Assembly: GCA_963921425.1 (NCBI GenBank)
Contig: OY992838.1
Span: forward strand, 11,966,001 to 12,030,000
Direction of reading: 5' to 3'
Length of the DNA: 64,000 nt
From: Dryas octopetala
Taxonomy: Eukaryota > Streptophyta > Magnoliopsida > Rosales > Rosaceae
Every line of letters begins with the position of its first letter. Within the stretch, counting starts at the first letter, position 1. The notes under the pieces are model-generated. The model was not told where the DNA came from, ran no database searches, and saw only the letters and a program-made list of their open reading frames with translations. The translations under genes and the position numbers were made by a program. Below, piece after piece: positions 46,576 through 59,220 of the stretch.

Positions 46576-49500
46576 TGTTGAACACTGATGCGATGATGAA
46601 TAGAGAAAAGGGGGAGAGAAAAGAAAAAAAGAAAACAGATTATGCGTGGTGCTCAAGATGAGGCAGCCACACTCTTTTCATTATATCAAAAAATATCCAT
46701 GTGAGGACAAGAAAACGGTTACAAGAGAAGTGGGGTGGAGAGATTGTGATCTCATCATCACTATTCGTGCTTCTGTCCTATAAGGCAGTGCCAACTGTCA
46801 GAAATTAATACAACTCACTTATAACTAGCTAAATAACATAATCTTGCATTAAAGGCAGCTAATTAAAATAGAGTTCAATTAGAACCCTTAATTCCAACAC
46901 TCCCTTCTAAGGTTTTATTTGAATTCACTCCAAGCATACTTCTCAACAAACAAAACCTTTCCTTTGCCAAAGCCTTGGTGAATATATATGCAATCTGATC
47001 TTCACTCTTGTAGTATAGTAGATCAATCTCCCCTTCCTGCATTGCCTCTCTGATAAAATGAAACTTCCTTTTAATGTGCTTTGATCATTGATGAAACACA
47101 GGATTCCTTGTCATTGCAATAGCAGAGGTATTATCACACATTATAGTGGTTGGATCCACTTGTTCTTCACCAAAATCTTGTAAAACAAACCTCAACCAAA
47201 TAGCTTGAGTAGTGGCTTCAGCTGCACTCATGTACTCAGCTTCTGCAGTGGATAATGCCACACTATGTTGCTTTACAGATGCCCAAGAGAAAGCACCACT
47301 GCCAAAAGAGAATGCATAACCAGAGGTTGACTTCATGTCATCTTCATCACCACTCCAGTCACTATCACAGTAGCCAATTAGAAATGCAGATTCCCCTTTT
47401 CTGTATAGAATTCCATGATCAATTGTACCACTGATGTACCTCAGTACCCTTTTGGCAGTTCCAAGATGCTTGGAGGTTGGACAATGTATAAACCTAGCCA
47501 ACAAACTAGAAGCAAACATAATGTCTGGTCTAGTTGCTGTTAGGTAAAGCAAACTGCCAATCATTTTCCTATATAACCCTTCATCTGCAGCCTTGCTTCC
47601 ATATTCTTTTCGTAGCTTATCTGTAGTGGCAAGTGGAGTTGAAACAGGCTTACAATCTTTTAAGCCAAACTTCTCCAACAAACTTGAGGCATATTTTCTT
47701 TGATGGATGAATATACATCCTTCCTTTTGAACAACACCAATGCCAAGAAAATGATGTAATAATCCCAAATCTGTCATTTCATATTTGCTCATCATCTCTT
47801 GTTTGAATTCCTCCATCATTTCCTTATCACTCCCTGTGTATACAATATCATCCACATAAATGGATACAATAAGTGTGCCTTGTCCCATTTTGTGCATCAC
47901 ATACAGAGTTGCTTCACTTGAGCTTTTTTCAAAACCACACTGCAGCAGAAATGAATCAATGTTGCTATACCAAGCTCTTGGAGCTTGTTTAAGTCCATAA
48001 AGAGCCTTTTTTAATTTGTACACCTTGTCTTCAGCATTTGAAACCATAAATCCCTCAGGTTGTTCAACATAAACTTCTTCCTCTAATACTCCATTGAGAA
48101 AAGCTGATTTCACATCCAATTAATATAACTTCCATCATTTCTGAGTTGCAAGGGCAATTAAAGTTCTGATTGTATCCAATCTAGCTACTGGTGCAAAGGT
48201 CTCGTTGAAGTCCACTCCAGGCTTTTGAGTGTACCCCTTTGCAACCAGTCTAGCTTTGTGTTTCTGTATTGAGCCATCAAGATTCAGCTTTGTTTTAAAA
48301 ATCCATTTCACTCTTACAATAGGCTTGTCTCCTGGTCTACACACAAGTTCCCAAGTATGATTTTTCTCTATCATTTTGATCTCATCCTCCATAGCCTTTT
48401 GCCATGCTTGATCTTTTGCTGCATCAAAGTAACATTCTGGTTCAATGACACTAAGCTTGCAATGAGCAAATACCTCATTCAGGTTCTTCCATTTTAAAGG
48501 AGTAGTGTCATAGGTTTCAATCAGCACAATCTCATTTCTTGAGTTGACTTCAGGTGAATCTGACCTCAAAGAGTTTTCAGTAGCAGGTGGATCATTGTTT
48601 GGGGATTCCTCCACACTGTGTTGAGTTTGGTTAGGCAACTCTGAGCTTGCAGACATATCATCTTCAATTTTCCCATCAGTCCAGGGCACAGTAGCATATA
48701 TAGTTTCTTCCTTTTCCCAATTCCACAAAGCAGACTCATCAAATACAACACTTCTAGAGACAATAACCCTGGCTGTTCTTAGATCATACACTCTATACCC
48801 CTTCTCCCTGATGCCATAGCCTACAAAAACTCCCTTCTGACCAGATTCATCAAACTTATGCCTTCGTTGAGATGGAATATGAGTGTAACAAATGGAACCA
48901 AAGATTCTCAAATGTTTGACTCCAGGCTTCCTTCCATTGAATTCCTCAAATGGAGTCATGTTTTTCAAAGCTCTAGTGGGACATCTATTGAGTAAATAGA
49001 CTGCAGTATTGACTGCTTCTCCCCAAAAATGCTTAGGCATTTGCTTTTCATGTAACATTGCCTTAGCCATCTCTACAATAGTTCTATTCTTCCTCTCTGC
49101 AGTGCCATTCTGCTGAGGTGAATAAGAAACTGTCAATTGTCTTTCAATTCCAACTTTTTCACAGAATTGATCAAATTCCAAAGAGGTATATTCTCCACCT
49201 CTATCACTTCTCAATCTCTTGATCATGAATCCACTTTGCAGTTCCACCATTGACTTGAATTTCTTGAATACATTTAGCACCTCATATTTGCACCTCAGAA
49301 AATACACCCAGCATATCCTGGATTTATCATCAATAAATGTGATAAAGTATTTATTCCCGCCAATAGTTTCAGTCATTGGTCCACAGACATATGTGTGTAC
49401 CAATTCTAGTAGGTTAGATGCCCTCTTAACCTTCCCTTTGTCAAATGTTTCTCTGTGAGACTTGTTTACTGCACATCCTTCACACACATGATACTTTCCA

Positions 49501-51470
49501 GCAATCTGAGGTAGACCATACACCATATTCTTATCTTGCAATTGTAACAGACTATCAAAGTTTAAATGGCCATATCTTTTATGCCATTTCCAAGAGGAAT
49601 CAATGACAGTGGCTTTGTTTGCCATTTCAGGGCCAATGTTCTCGAGAGCAAGGGGAAAACACATGTTCCCTTTCATCTGCACATTCACAACTAAATTCTT
49701 AAAATCTTTATCTCCATAAATATTTGCAGAAAAATCTCCAAAGATCAACCAATAGCCATGCTTGACCATTTGTCCAACACTCAACAAGTTCTCATCTAAC
49801 CTAGGTACAACCATTACTTCAGTAATGTATCTTGTGCCATCCTTGGTTTTAACAGGTAGTGTTCCTTTGCCAATTGACTCAACAAGGTCACCTGTCCCCA
49901 TTTTAACCTTGAATCTCACACTTCGATCAATATCCACAAGTAGAGACTCACACCCTGTCATATGGTTACTACAACCACTGTCCAGGTACCACACATCTTT
50001 ACAATTCTCCACAGATGCCTTATGACATGCATAAAACATAGTGACAGTCTCTTGTACCTGATTAGCATAGTTGACAACCTGTCCTCTTTTATTTGATTGA
50101 TGGCAGTCCTTCATTACATGCCCAAATTTCTCACAATTATGACATTTGATTTTTCCTTTGAACCAACATTCCCCAAAATAAAGCTTATCATAGATCCTGC
50201 ATTTGGTCTTCCCTGAATCTACCCCAACTCCTTTCACATTTGCAGTTGACTTATTTTCCCACTTCTTGGGTTTACCTTTCCAGGCACCTTTATTTCCTCC
50301 ATTGTGATTGTAAGATTTGTTTTGAGAATTCTGAGAGTTTGATGAGACACTCATGCTAGCCAGAGCCTTCTCAGCATAGCCTGAATCTTCCTCATGTCTA
50401 TCCAGTATGAGTTCATAGCTTTTAAGTGAACCTACAACCTCATGTACTGATGCTGTATTTAAGTCAACAGTTCTCTCAATAATCACACACATGGGATCAT
50501 ATATCTTTGTTAAACTAATCAAAATTTTCTGTACCATACGTTGATGGGGAAGAATTTCACCAAACTTTTCCATCTGATTAGTTAAGTCAAAGAATCGAGT
50601 AAAATATGAAGACAAAGTTTCATTTTCCCTCATTCTCATATATTCAAACTCTCTACGCAATCCTTGGAGCTTCACTGACCTGGATTGTTCATCTCCATGG
50701 TACTCCTCTCTAAGTAAGTCTCATGCACCTTTAGCAGTTTCTTGATTTACAATTCGAGGAAAGATCTCCCTTGAAACAGCACCTTGAATGATTCCTAAGG
50801 CCTTTGCATCCTTCATCTGTTGCTCCTCAAGGTAAGAATCTACTTCCTCTTCGTCATCCACACTAAATGCTTCCCCATCCTTTTTAACTTTCTCTTTCTT
50901 CCTCTTTGATTCTGGAATACAAATCCCCTTTTCCACAAGCTTCCAAATCCCATAGGACTTGAAGATTGTAACCATCTTGACTCTCAAGAACTCATACTCT
51001 GTTCCATCAAAGATCGGAGCTCGTAGCTCACCATTTTCAGATCCAGCCATAGCAGCTGAATGTTGAGATTTCTCATTCGATTTCTCACTCGCCCTTCACA
51101 GAACCAATGCCCCAGCTCGATGATCGAACCTAGGGCTCTGATACCATGTTGAACACTGATGCGATGATGAACAGAGAAAAGGGGGAGAGAAAGGAAGAAA
51201 AGAAAACAGATTATGCGTGGTGCTTAAGATGAGCCAGCCACACTCTTTTCATTATATCAAAAAATATCCATGTGAGGACAAGAAAACGGTTACAAGAGAA
51301 GTGGGGTGGAGAGATTGTGATCTCATCATCACCATTCGTGCATCTGTCCTATAAGGCAGTGCCAACTGTCAGAAATTAATACAACTCACTTATAACTAGC
51401 TAAATAACACAATCTTGCATTAAAGGCAGGTAATTAAAATAGAGTTCAATTAGAACCCTTAATTCCAACA
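46576..51470 (-). mobile_element. Second Ty1/copia LTR retrotransposon, complete but disabled
   Basis: LTRs 46576-46899 and 51147-51470 are 324 bases each, with about nine differences (near 2.8 percent). The 5-base duplication is GCCTA (46571-46575, 51471-51475). The minus strand is the sense strand: the 5' LTR is the one at 51147-51470, followed by the primer site TGGTATCAGAGCCC (51146 downward). The polypurine tract AGAAGGGAG abuts the 3' LTR. It is inserted in the LINE-like relic and is older than the first copia element by LTR divergence. Confidence 0.97.
46900..51050 (-). pseudogene. Copia gag-pol of the second element, four in-frame stops
   Basis: From 51050 downward: gag (FDGTEYEFLRVKM; the frame stops with TGA at 50723), continuing in the same frame through a CCHC knuckle CHNCEKFGHVMKDC, protease WYLDSGCSNHMTG, pre-integrase KRYGHLNFDSL, integrase FITFIDDKSR, RSDRGGEY and SPQQNGTAERKN, and reverse transcriptase up to LATQK. 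Stops follow at 48137 (TGA) and 48122 (TAA), then the frame resumes with [16 protein letters not shown] and RNase [11 protein letters not shown] to NPVFHQ, and a TGA at 47087. No frameshift was seen: the frame is one piece interrupted by four stops. It enters the 3' LTR near 46900. Confidence 0.93.
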
Positions 51471-52264
51471 GCCTAGTAGATGGAGTGTTAATTGATATAT
51501 GACTTAAGATTTCAATCGTTTTGTGCTAAAGAGAACTTTGCTGCACATTTGAGAGACTACGAAGGAGGTGGCCATTAGGATATGGCAGATCGAGAACTTT
51601 TTATATTTACTTTCGCTATAACACTAAAGCAAATAAAAAGCGTGTGATACAGAACAGTAAGTGGAATTTTGATAAGACTTTGGTGGGAAGAACCAAATGG
51701 CAAGACAGACAGCTCCATCGCTTATGAAATTAAGTCATATATATATATATGCTGTTTTATGGATCCAAATCTATAATTTGTCTTTGCTTCATATGATAAC
51801 TGTATGGGGAGACTAATTGGAGACAACAATGGACGAAGTATTGAGGTTTCAGAAGGTATTGAGACTTCACAAGGTATTGAAGGAGTGTGTGTAGGAAGAT
51901 TTCTTTGAGAATAGAAATAAGCAGACCTATTTAATTTTCTGCCCAAAGGAGAAACTACATGGCTGGATTTTCGTTATGAAAGAATACCTAAATTTTGTCA
52001 TGAGTGTGGTCAGCTGAGACGTGTTTTGAAGGAGATCGAGTAAGTATACTATTGAGGGACAAAAATGGTCAAGAGAAACGCGTACCTAACGGTGTTTGGT
52101 TGAAGGCGAAGATTGACTTTGGTAAACTAAAGAAAGCTAAGGTTGGTACAATTCCTAGTCAAGCTTATCCATCAAAAGATTTGGATGATGAGTATACTAG
52201 AGGTGTTGAGCAACAAACCAACATATATGGGCCAATATTACCAAGAGAGACTTAGAGTTCAGTC

Positions 52265-52600
52265 CATTTTATAAGTCTTTCTTAGACTAGCTAAGACTGG
52301 TAGTGATTTAGGGTTTTTAATTAAGTTCTTTTATTTTTCTTCTTTGACAGCTTTATGTTAGGTTTTAACTGCAAGATTTTGCTCAGAGTTAAAACCTGTA
52401 GAGGCCCACTCTACACCCTTGTAGGGAAAATACCCTTCAAATCGGGGAAGAACTTTATTATGAATTAAAATGATTTTATTATAAATTAAAATGACTTTAT
52501 TATGAATTAAAATGATTTTCTTATAAATTATTATGAATTAAAATAATTTTATTATAAATTTTAAAACACCTCCGGTCTCATTCTAGAGGCTTTATCGTGA
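52265..52600 (+). repeat. 3' tail of the LINE-like relic with AT repeats
   Basis: The segment shared in inverted form with 44690-44920. It includes about five copies of ATTATGAATTAAAATGA/TTATAAATTAAAATG-type units at about 52455-52560, a low-order repeat as found in LINE tails. Confidence 0.55.
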
Positions 52601-53300
52601 TTAACATTATCCACTCATAGCTTGTATCAAATCATAAAACTACAACCATCCAGCCATCATCCACATTGTTGGAAAATCTCGAGGTACACCTGCCTTATGC
52701 AGAACTCCAACTCCACCCTGAGCTGTATCAGGTGTTCCATGGATGTGTTAGAAAATGATCATATAAATGTAACAGAAAACAAAATTTACATCATCGTCTC
52801 TAAATTGATATATGATACAAAAATTACAAAATAATCATAGAGGATTCATACCTTGTTGTCGAGCTTTGGAAACCAATCAGAGAATGAATCCACATAGTAT
52901 CCTCCAGTTGATTGTTCTTCCAATCACTCAAATAGTTGATCTCTAATAAGTCCATGCAAGATGTGAATGGAGAGATGAACTCATTGGAGGATGAAGGTGC
53001 TAGCTTTCTCTCTAGTGTTTTGGAGGACTTATGTTGTGTTCTGAACTACATCACTTGGACCTATTTATAGAGTGAGTGGGATAACTAATCCACACCATGA
53101 GGCCAGCCATCAAGGAGTCCATAAGGGATTATGGCCTTATGGGCTTTGTCAATTTGACTTGGCATTTAGCAATTAAATAAATATTTAATTTAATTAACTT
53201 TTAATTAATTAAACAATGACTCTTCATTCTACTTCTTTTTATTTATTCTATGGCCCATTAAATAACTAATTAATTAAATTTTTCAATATTTTATTTCTTA

Positions 53301-53812
53301 GAGTTAATTGCACATTTGGTCCACTTATTAATTCATAAGTCTCGTGTTGGTCCATAAAGTTTTTTAAGTGCCCAGTGTATCCACGAATTAACTGACATGT
53401 GCCACGTTAGTCCATTACGTCAAGACACCCCAAATGGACGTTGAGTTTTGTCCACATGACCTGGAAGGGCAAATTAGTCAATTCATGTCTTAATGTGAGT
53501 CAAATAGAGTCAATTGGAGTCAAATAGTTTTGTTATTGAAAAGGGTCATGAATTGACCCCAATTGATCCACACTTTTTTCGAATAACAAAACCATTAGAC
53601 CTTAATTGACCTCATTTGACTCACATTATGACATGATTTGACCTATTTGCCCCTCCACGTGGACAAAACTCAACATCCGTTTGGAATGTTTTGATGGAAT
53701 GGACCAAGGTGACACATGTTAGTTAATTTGTGGATGCACTTGGCACTTAAAAAAATTTGTGGACCAACACGAGACTTATGAAATAATAAATGGACCAATC
53801 GTAAAGTTACGT
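53301..53812. mobile_element. TIR element (MULE-type MITE, third family)
   Basis: The left end GAGTTAATTGCACATTTGG and inverted right end CGTAACTTTACGATTGG lead into identical inner blocks (TTCATAAGTCTCGTGTTGGT on both sides). The inner arms GAATTGACCCC and TGACTCA-type motifs also pair. A target duplication is decayed (TTATTTCTT against TTACTTCTA). Non-coding. Confidence 0.65.
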
Positions 53813-54894
53813 CTTACTTCTAACTATCCCACACCTATTTGACATATGGCCTTTTAGGTTCTAATTAAATCTGGAAGTGAGGTAGAACAAATTTCTACGA
53901 TCCATCACTAATATTGTTCTCAACTTAACCATCTAGGTCTAACACGGGTCGGAGCAAGCCCAATAGACCCATTCGAGTGTGTGGCTTTATCCCAAAAGGT
54001 ATGAATGTTATTATTATTGGATCACCCAATTATATATTGTAGATTGTTGGTTACATTTTTTATGTGGGATTAACTTTATCACACTCATAATTTGCGTTGA
54101 GCTACAAAACCCCAACAAGAGGAAGAAGATATGGGAATGTCAGAGGTGATGAGCTGAACCTACGAGATTTACATGCGCATCTTGGGGACCATTTTAGGAT
54201 AAGTCCCTTTATTCCCACATATCAGTTCTCTAGGAAGGCATCACTTTGTTGAATTTGTGTAATTTTCACCGACTTATGTTCTTAAAATGGTTTATTAAAA
54301 TTTAAGGTCATAAGAAATTTGGACGAAAAGAAATAGCTAAAAAAAATCAAGTAAGTCTTAAAAAAAGTGTTAGGCATTCGAAGCTTGACCATTCTACTTA
54401 GTTGTTAAAGTTCTCTATGCCTGAGTCTGAAAACAAAAAAAAAAAACATAATCATAAAAAAAAAAAATTTTTAATTAAGAAAAATAAAAATAAATAAATT
54501 AGAAAAAGCGTGTAATACGTTTGAACACCTAATTTGGATATTCAAACACTTACCGTGTTTGAGTTTGAACATATTTCTTGGGTGTTTTAAATAGGGCTGG
54601 GTAAAAATACCGAAATACCGAAAAATACCGATACCGTACCGATTTTATACCGAAAAATACCAATACCGAAAATACCGATGAATTTGGTAACGGTATTGGT
54701 TTACAAAACCTGGTACCGACGGTATACCGATACCGACCGTATATTGAAAAAGTATAATTAAAATAATTCATTTTTATACATTTCTATACTATACTAGTAT
54801 ACCCTAAATATAAAATACTTAGTATTACCTTTCTATATAATTTATAATTTTATATAATACATTTCTAATTTTCTATAATTTATATCAATATGAT

Positions 54895-55585
54895 ATAATA
54901 TTAGTAATTTAGTATATTGTATAATATGATATAATATAGTAAAATATGGTATAATATGATATAATCTATTAATATCAATATGAACTATGGAGTTATGGAC
55001 TATTTATGATTTATGTAATTACCTCAATCATAAATGTATAATATGGTATAATATATTATTATTAGTATATAGTATTAGCCATTTAGCCTAACGGCCCTAT
55101 TAGGTATATGACCTATACGGCTATACCATATACCCTAAGGTTTAGCCCTAAACCGTAATATTATACTAAATTATAAACCCTATATAGTATATGTATATGA
55201 TATCTCATACTAAATTACTAATTTCTATATCCTAATTGTCTAATATTATAAATTTATAATTCATAGATTCATAGTTGGTAACTTAGAGTTTGGTATATAG
55301 TATATAGTTTAATAACATAATATGGTATAAATGGTATAGTATAGTATAATATGATAATATTAGTGATTTAGTATATTGTATAATATGATATAATATAGTA
55401 AAATATGGTATAATATATTAATATCAATATGGACTATGGAGTTATGGACTATTTATGATTTATGTAATTACCTCAATCATAAATGTATAATATGGTATAA
55501 TATATTATTATTAGTATATGGTATTAGCTATTTAGCCTAACGGCCCTATTAGGTATATGACCTATACCATATACCCTAAGGTTTA
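54895..55585. repeat. Direct duplication of an AT-rich block inside the hAT element
   Basis: A block of about 230-250 bases occurs at about 54895-55145 and 55355-55585. Shared landmarks are ATCAATATG(A/G)ACTATGGAG, CTCAATCATAAATGTATAAT and CCTAACGGCCCTATTAGG. The copies differ at few positions, and the second lacks the bases between ACCTATA and CCATATACC present in the first. Non-coding. Confidence 0.8.
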
Positions 55586-55928
55586 GAAGATGATATAAAT
55601 TAAAAAACATGTAAACTATTAAGTTATTGACTATATACTATAAATTATAAAAAACATATGTAATAAAAATATAAAACTCCAAACTTCAAAGTCCAAACCC
55701 CAATTGAAATTTGAAACCCCAAAATACCCTAAACCTTAAACCCCAAAATCCAAACCCTAAACGAAACCCCAAAATACCTTATTTATTCATATACAAAATA
55801 AAACTTTATTTTTATTATTTTTTCTTTTCCTTTCCCCCTAACCCACGTGCCCCCCCCCCCTTCTTCTTTCTTTCTTTTCTTTTTCTTCTTCTCTCTCCTC
55901 CCACCCGTGTCTCTTCTTTTCTTTTCTT

Positions 55929-56290
55929 CTTTTTCTTTATGTGTGCGACCACAACCCCAACCACCAGGTTCACCACAATGAATGCATCATCTCCAACCAT
56001 CACCACCACCACCACCGGTGCACACAAACCCCTACTCACTTCTCCTAAAAAACACCTCTCTGAGATCTCCCATGGCTTCCTGAGCTTCGCTCGAGCTCGA
56101 TTGTCCTCGTCCTCGTCTCTGTTTTTCACACCTTCTTGCTTTTCAATGGCGGTGGAGCTCATGAGCTTTCCGAAGATAGACGACCATAAGGCCATACAGG
56201 AAGTCGCGTTGCAAGGCTTGAAGAGCATGGAGCACTTGATCCGCTTCCTCTAGCACCAGAACCACCACCAGCAAACAACCAACCAATCAA
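55929..56290 (+). pseudogene. Captured 5' fragment of a group IId WRKY gene
   Basis: From ATG 56146 the frame reads MAVELMSFPKIDDHKAIQEV and continues through LKSMEHLIRFL to a TAG at 56251. This is the conserved N-terminus of group IId WRKY factors (the WRKY11/17 type, which begin with MAV-LM-FPKMDDQ-AIQEA and SMEHLIR). The usual Ser after the last Leu is lost to the stop. The frame beyond still reads HQNHHQQ, Gln/His-rich as in these genes, then dissolves. The calmodulin-binding motif, WRKY domain and zinc ligands are absent. Upstream Thr/Ser-rich sequence is open in the same frame from 55711 and is probably the donor leader read through, not protein. It lies wholly inside the hAT boundaries. 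Confidence 0.8.
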
Positions 56291-56665
56291 CAACAACAGC
56301 TCGGACCGCCGCTCTCCGACTGATACCGCCATTCTCCGACCGATGCCGAAGTGATCGGTTACTGACCCATATCGGTCGGAATTCGGTATGGGTGTTTCGG
56401 TACGGTTACCGTACCGAACCCACCCCTAGTTTTAAAGGCTCAATGCTTGAATTTTACTTGAATTGTGACCCTTTTTTTTTTTCTTTGTATACTTGAATTA
56501 TGACTTAAAAATATATTTTTGTAGTGTAGAAATAAAGTTTTGGATTAGAAATAAATAGAAAAGAAGTTTGAGTTTATGGCTAAAGAGAGTTGTATTTTGG
56601 GGCCTATTACTAAAGGACCATAAAAAAATAAAATAAAAAGTCACGGAAAGAAGAGACGATTAAGT

Positions 56666-57458
56666 TAAAGGTCCATTGATTTTAACTACTAAATTTAAAT
56701 AACTTTTTAGTTTAGGTAACAAAATTAAATAGCATTTTAGACTAGATACTAGTTGAAAAATCAAACAAATTAATAAAATAAAAGGTATTAGAATTTACAT
56801 ATATTACATCACATGCCACTATAATAAAAAAATAAAAATAATATTACATCACAAATATTACATTAATTTATATTATATAGTCTATATTATATTAAAAAAA
56901 AATTAATACAGTCACAACTTAACTGTGACTATCTTGATAAATTGAAAGAGATAACTCACACCATTATACTATATATTATTTTGAGTAAAAGTATTTTTTT
57001 GACCTCTATTTATATTATAATGTAGTATAATTTCTCTAAAATAAATTCAATTAAGTCACAACTTAACTTTGACTGTCTCACAACTTAGATGTGATTGAAT
57101 TTGAAGTTGTGAGTGTCGTACAGTCACAACTAAATTTGAAGTTGTGAGTGTACGTTTGTGAGTGTCGTACAGTCACAACTAAATGTGAAGTTGAGACTAC
57201 ATTAGCAAATTTTCAAGATAATATAAAAGTCTTAAGGGCAATTTTGTCAAAACCTTATAAATTTTAACTAACACTCATCATATGTGGGCCAAAAGATAAA
57301 AATGTCAAATGGAAAAAACTCAAATCAAAGAGGCCAATATATTTAGGACCTAATCTAAAAAACTACATTTAAATTTGATGGTTCAATTGAAAAATTATAT
57401 GATCTTCATGATATACCAAAAAATTATTGAGATTGATATTTAATCCTAATTTTCTATT
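56666..57458 (-). repeat. Interspersed repeat, family X copy 3 (inverted)
   Basis: Reverse complement of the 31637-32393 family, from GGTCCATTGATTTTAAC to TTTAATCCTAATTTT. An internal short duplication of GTGAGTGTCGTACAGTCACA (about 57107-57180) is not present in the other copies. Confidence 0.75.
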
Positions 57459-59113
57459 AAGTTAATTGTATATTTAATTAGACTCTTTTTTTGCAAGGAA
57501 AACTTGTATTAAATTGTTCTTGCCATATAATAATGCTAAGTAGTAATATAGTCTAATCAAAATATGACATGTGTCCCACATTTGATGATAAAAGTATATG
57601 AGTAAAAAACCGATCAAGAATAAGAAAAGAATAATGTTATACTTACCACATTTCTTATACCACATTCTTATACCATCTCACGTGTCATTACTTTATTGGA
57701 CAGAGTTCTTCTTTTTCTTTTTGGGTTTTTCTTTTTATTTTTTAGTATCCAATGTATGAATGCCATGTAAGTTGCCACATAAGGTGGTATGAAATTATGG
57801 TATAAAAATGTGGTATATCTAGCACTACTGATAAGAAAAATACTGAAAACATTGATAGACCTTCACATATATAGCCACGTAATTGGAGAAAAAGAAATAA
57901 GAAATCACGTATTCATGCTAAAGTTAATTTAAGTGTGTATACATAATATTATTCTCAGGTCTGAAATAACGTTATTTTAAGTTTTAAAGTCAGAGCTGAT
58001 TGATCAGTGTGATGCCGAGATTCATCAGTGATGTCAAAATTTAATTGCTGAAAGCTTCTTTGTTGTATCGGCAGCCAATTTTTATCACTTTTTTTTTTTT
58101 CAATTGTTAGTCTCTTGACACGCACTCTGCAGGCATTACTGCACCCACCAATTGACATTTTACTTTTATTAAACATATAATTTGTTTTTATAGAAAATAT
58201 ACAAATAAATTCAAAGAAAAAAAATACTTTTTAAACCATTGCTTTTTAATTTTTTAATTTTAATTATTTTTTTGGACAGAATGTTGGTTCAGAAGCAACT
58301 TCCTTTTGAACATTGTTGCTGGCCTTTTTTCTTTTAATTTTAATATTTATTTTCTTAGATAGAAAGTTGACTCATTAATAACTTCTTATTTAATATGGAT
58401 GATGTTTCTTTTGCATAACATTTTAATTAACCATGCACATTTTTAGAGTTTGAAAGTTTCACCAAATTGGGAGAGTTCCCTTTATATCCTTTTTGTGTGT
58501 GACAAATGCATAAACCACAGAGAAGTTGCAATAAAACAATTTTGAACTATGTAATTGAAAAAAATATTCAAGTATAAATGGTCCATGAAAAATCTTAAGA
58601 GAGCTTATAAAATAATCATATCCTACCATTTCTTCTACATACTCTGCACATTAACTTTTATATTTTGCGACCCAATTTTACCCTTTAAAAATTTAAACAA
58701 AAGCCCCCCAACCCGAGCAGTCCCTCTTTCTCTCCCCACCCACCTTGACAGATACCCTCTCCCCTCTTTGGCCACTGCATTGGCGGGTTTCTGTCCGAGT
58801 GGGTGGGTTTCTTTGGTTTTTTTTTTTTTTTCTACTTTGTTAGTTTACTTTATTTTAGTAAGGGTAAAACAAATTTCGGATAAAAAGCTTGAGAGTAAAG
58901 TATATTCAGCATTTCTTTGAACAAATTCCCAATCATAATAGAAGTTACTGCATGTTACAAAGACAATGCTCACACATGCAATATGTCAGAGCCTGTGGCA
59001 GACAGCGATATGCCTTTAGTCAATAAAGAAGATGGATTAGGCCTAGAGCTACATTGGTCCTATGTCCTAACAGGCTAACACCTAACTGAATAATGCTTCT
59101 CACAACATTAAAA

Positions 59114-59149
<36 letters not shown>

Positions 59150-59220
59150 TAAAATTGAGCATTACCCATGCTGATATGACAGATATGGCATCTACATAAT
59201 ACAGATTTGTACAAAAATTT
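57459..59220. other. Intergenic, no gene recognised
   Basis: AT-rich, with an (AAT)n microsatellite at 59113-59145. Part of the right side may be the distal 3' region of the minus-strand RUS gene. Confidence 0.45.

Larger units (their letters stand above)
46477..52260 (+). pseudogene. LINE ORF1-like (DUF4283 / zinc knuckle) relic split by a copia element
   Basis: The 5' part starts at ATG 46477 and reads MEDENELIFV then an acidic GEEDEG stretch up to 46575. The copia element interrupts it. The frame resumes at 51471-51475 (GCCTA duplicated) with LVDGVLID. Downstream, broken frames read KKRVIQNSKWNFDK (DUF4283-like), WLDFRYERIPKFCHECGQ (zinc knuckle lead, 51960-52008) and NGVWLKA (52103-52123), the order seen in plant LINE ORF1 proteins. 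A long G-run at about 46507-46519, in-frame stops and a shift after the knuckle show decay. A DUF4283 host gene is the alternative. Confidence 0.65.
54592..56428. mobile_element. hAT-type element carrying a captured WRKY gene fragment
   Basis: The left end TAGGGCTGGGT and inverted right end TAGGGGTGGGT match in ten of eleven bases. Sub-terminal DNA on both sides is full of TACCG/CGGTA motifs, as in known plant hAT elements. The flanks are a perfect 8-base duplication, GTTTTAAA (54584-54591 and 56429-56436). Size 1837 bases. No transposase. The interior has a duplicated AT-rich block and, near the right end, the WRKY start described separately. Confidence 0.85.

Noticed and set aside
53301..53812. 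Same family as the outer 37919 element
   Set aside because: The termini are similar in style (GAGT-AATT, GGTCCA repeats), but the inner arms differ, so I kept it as a separate family.
52666..54117. Possible solo LTR (TGTTGG … CCAACA)
   Set aside because: The 5-base flanks (CACAT, AGAGG) do not match and no PBS or sister LTR was found. A roughly 50-base resemblance between 52592-52650 and 54065-54115 was left unexplained.
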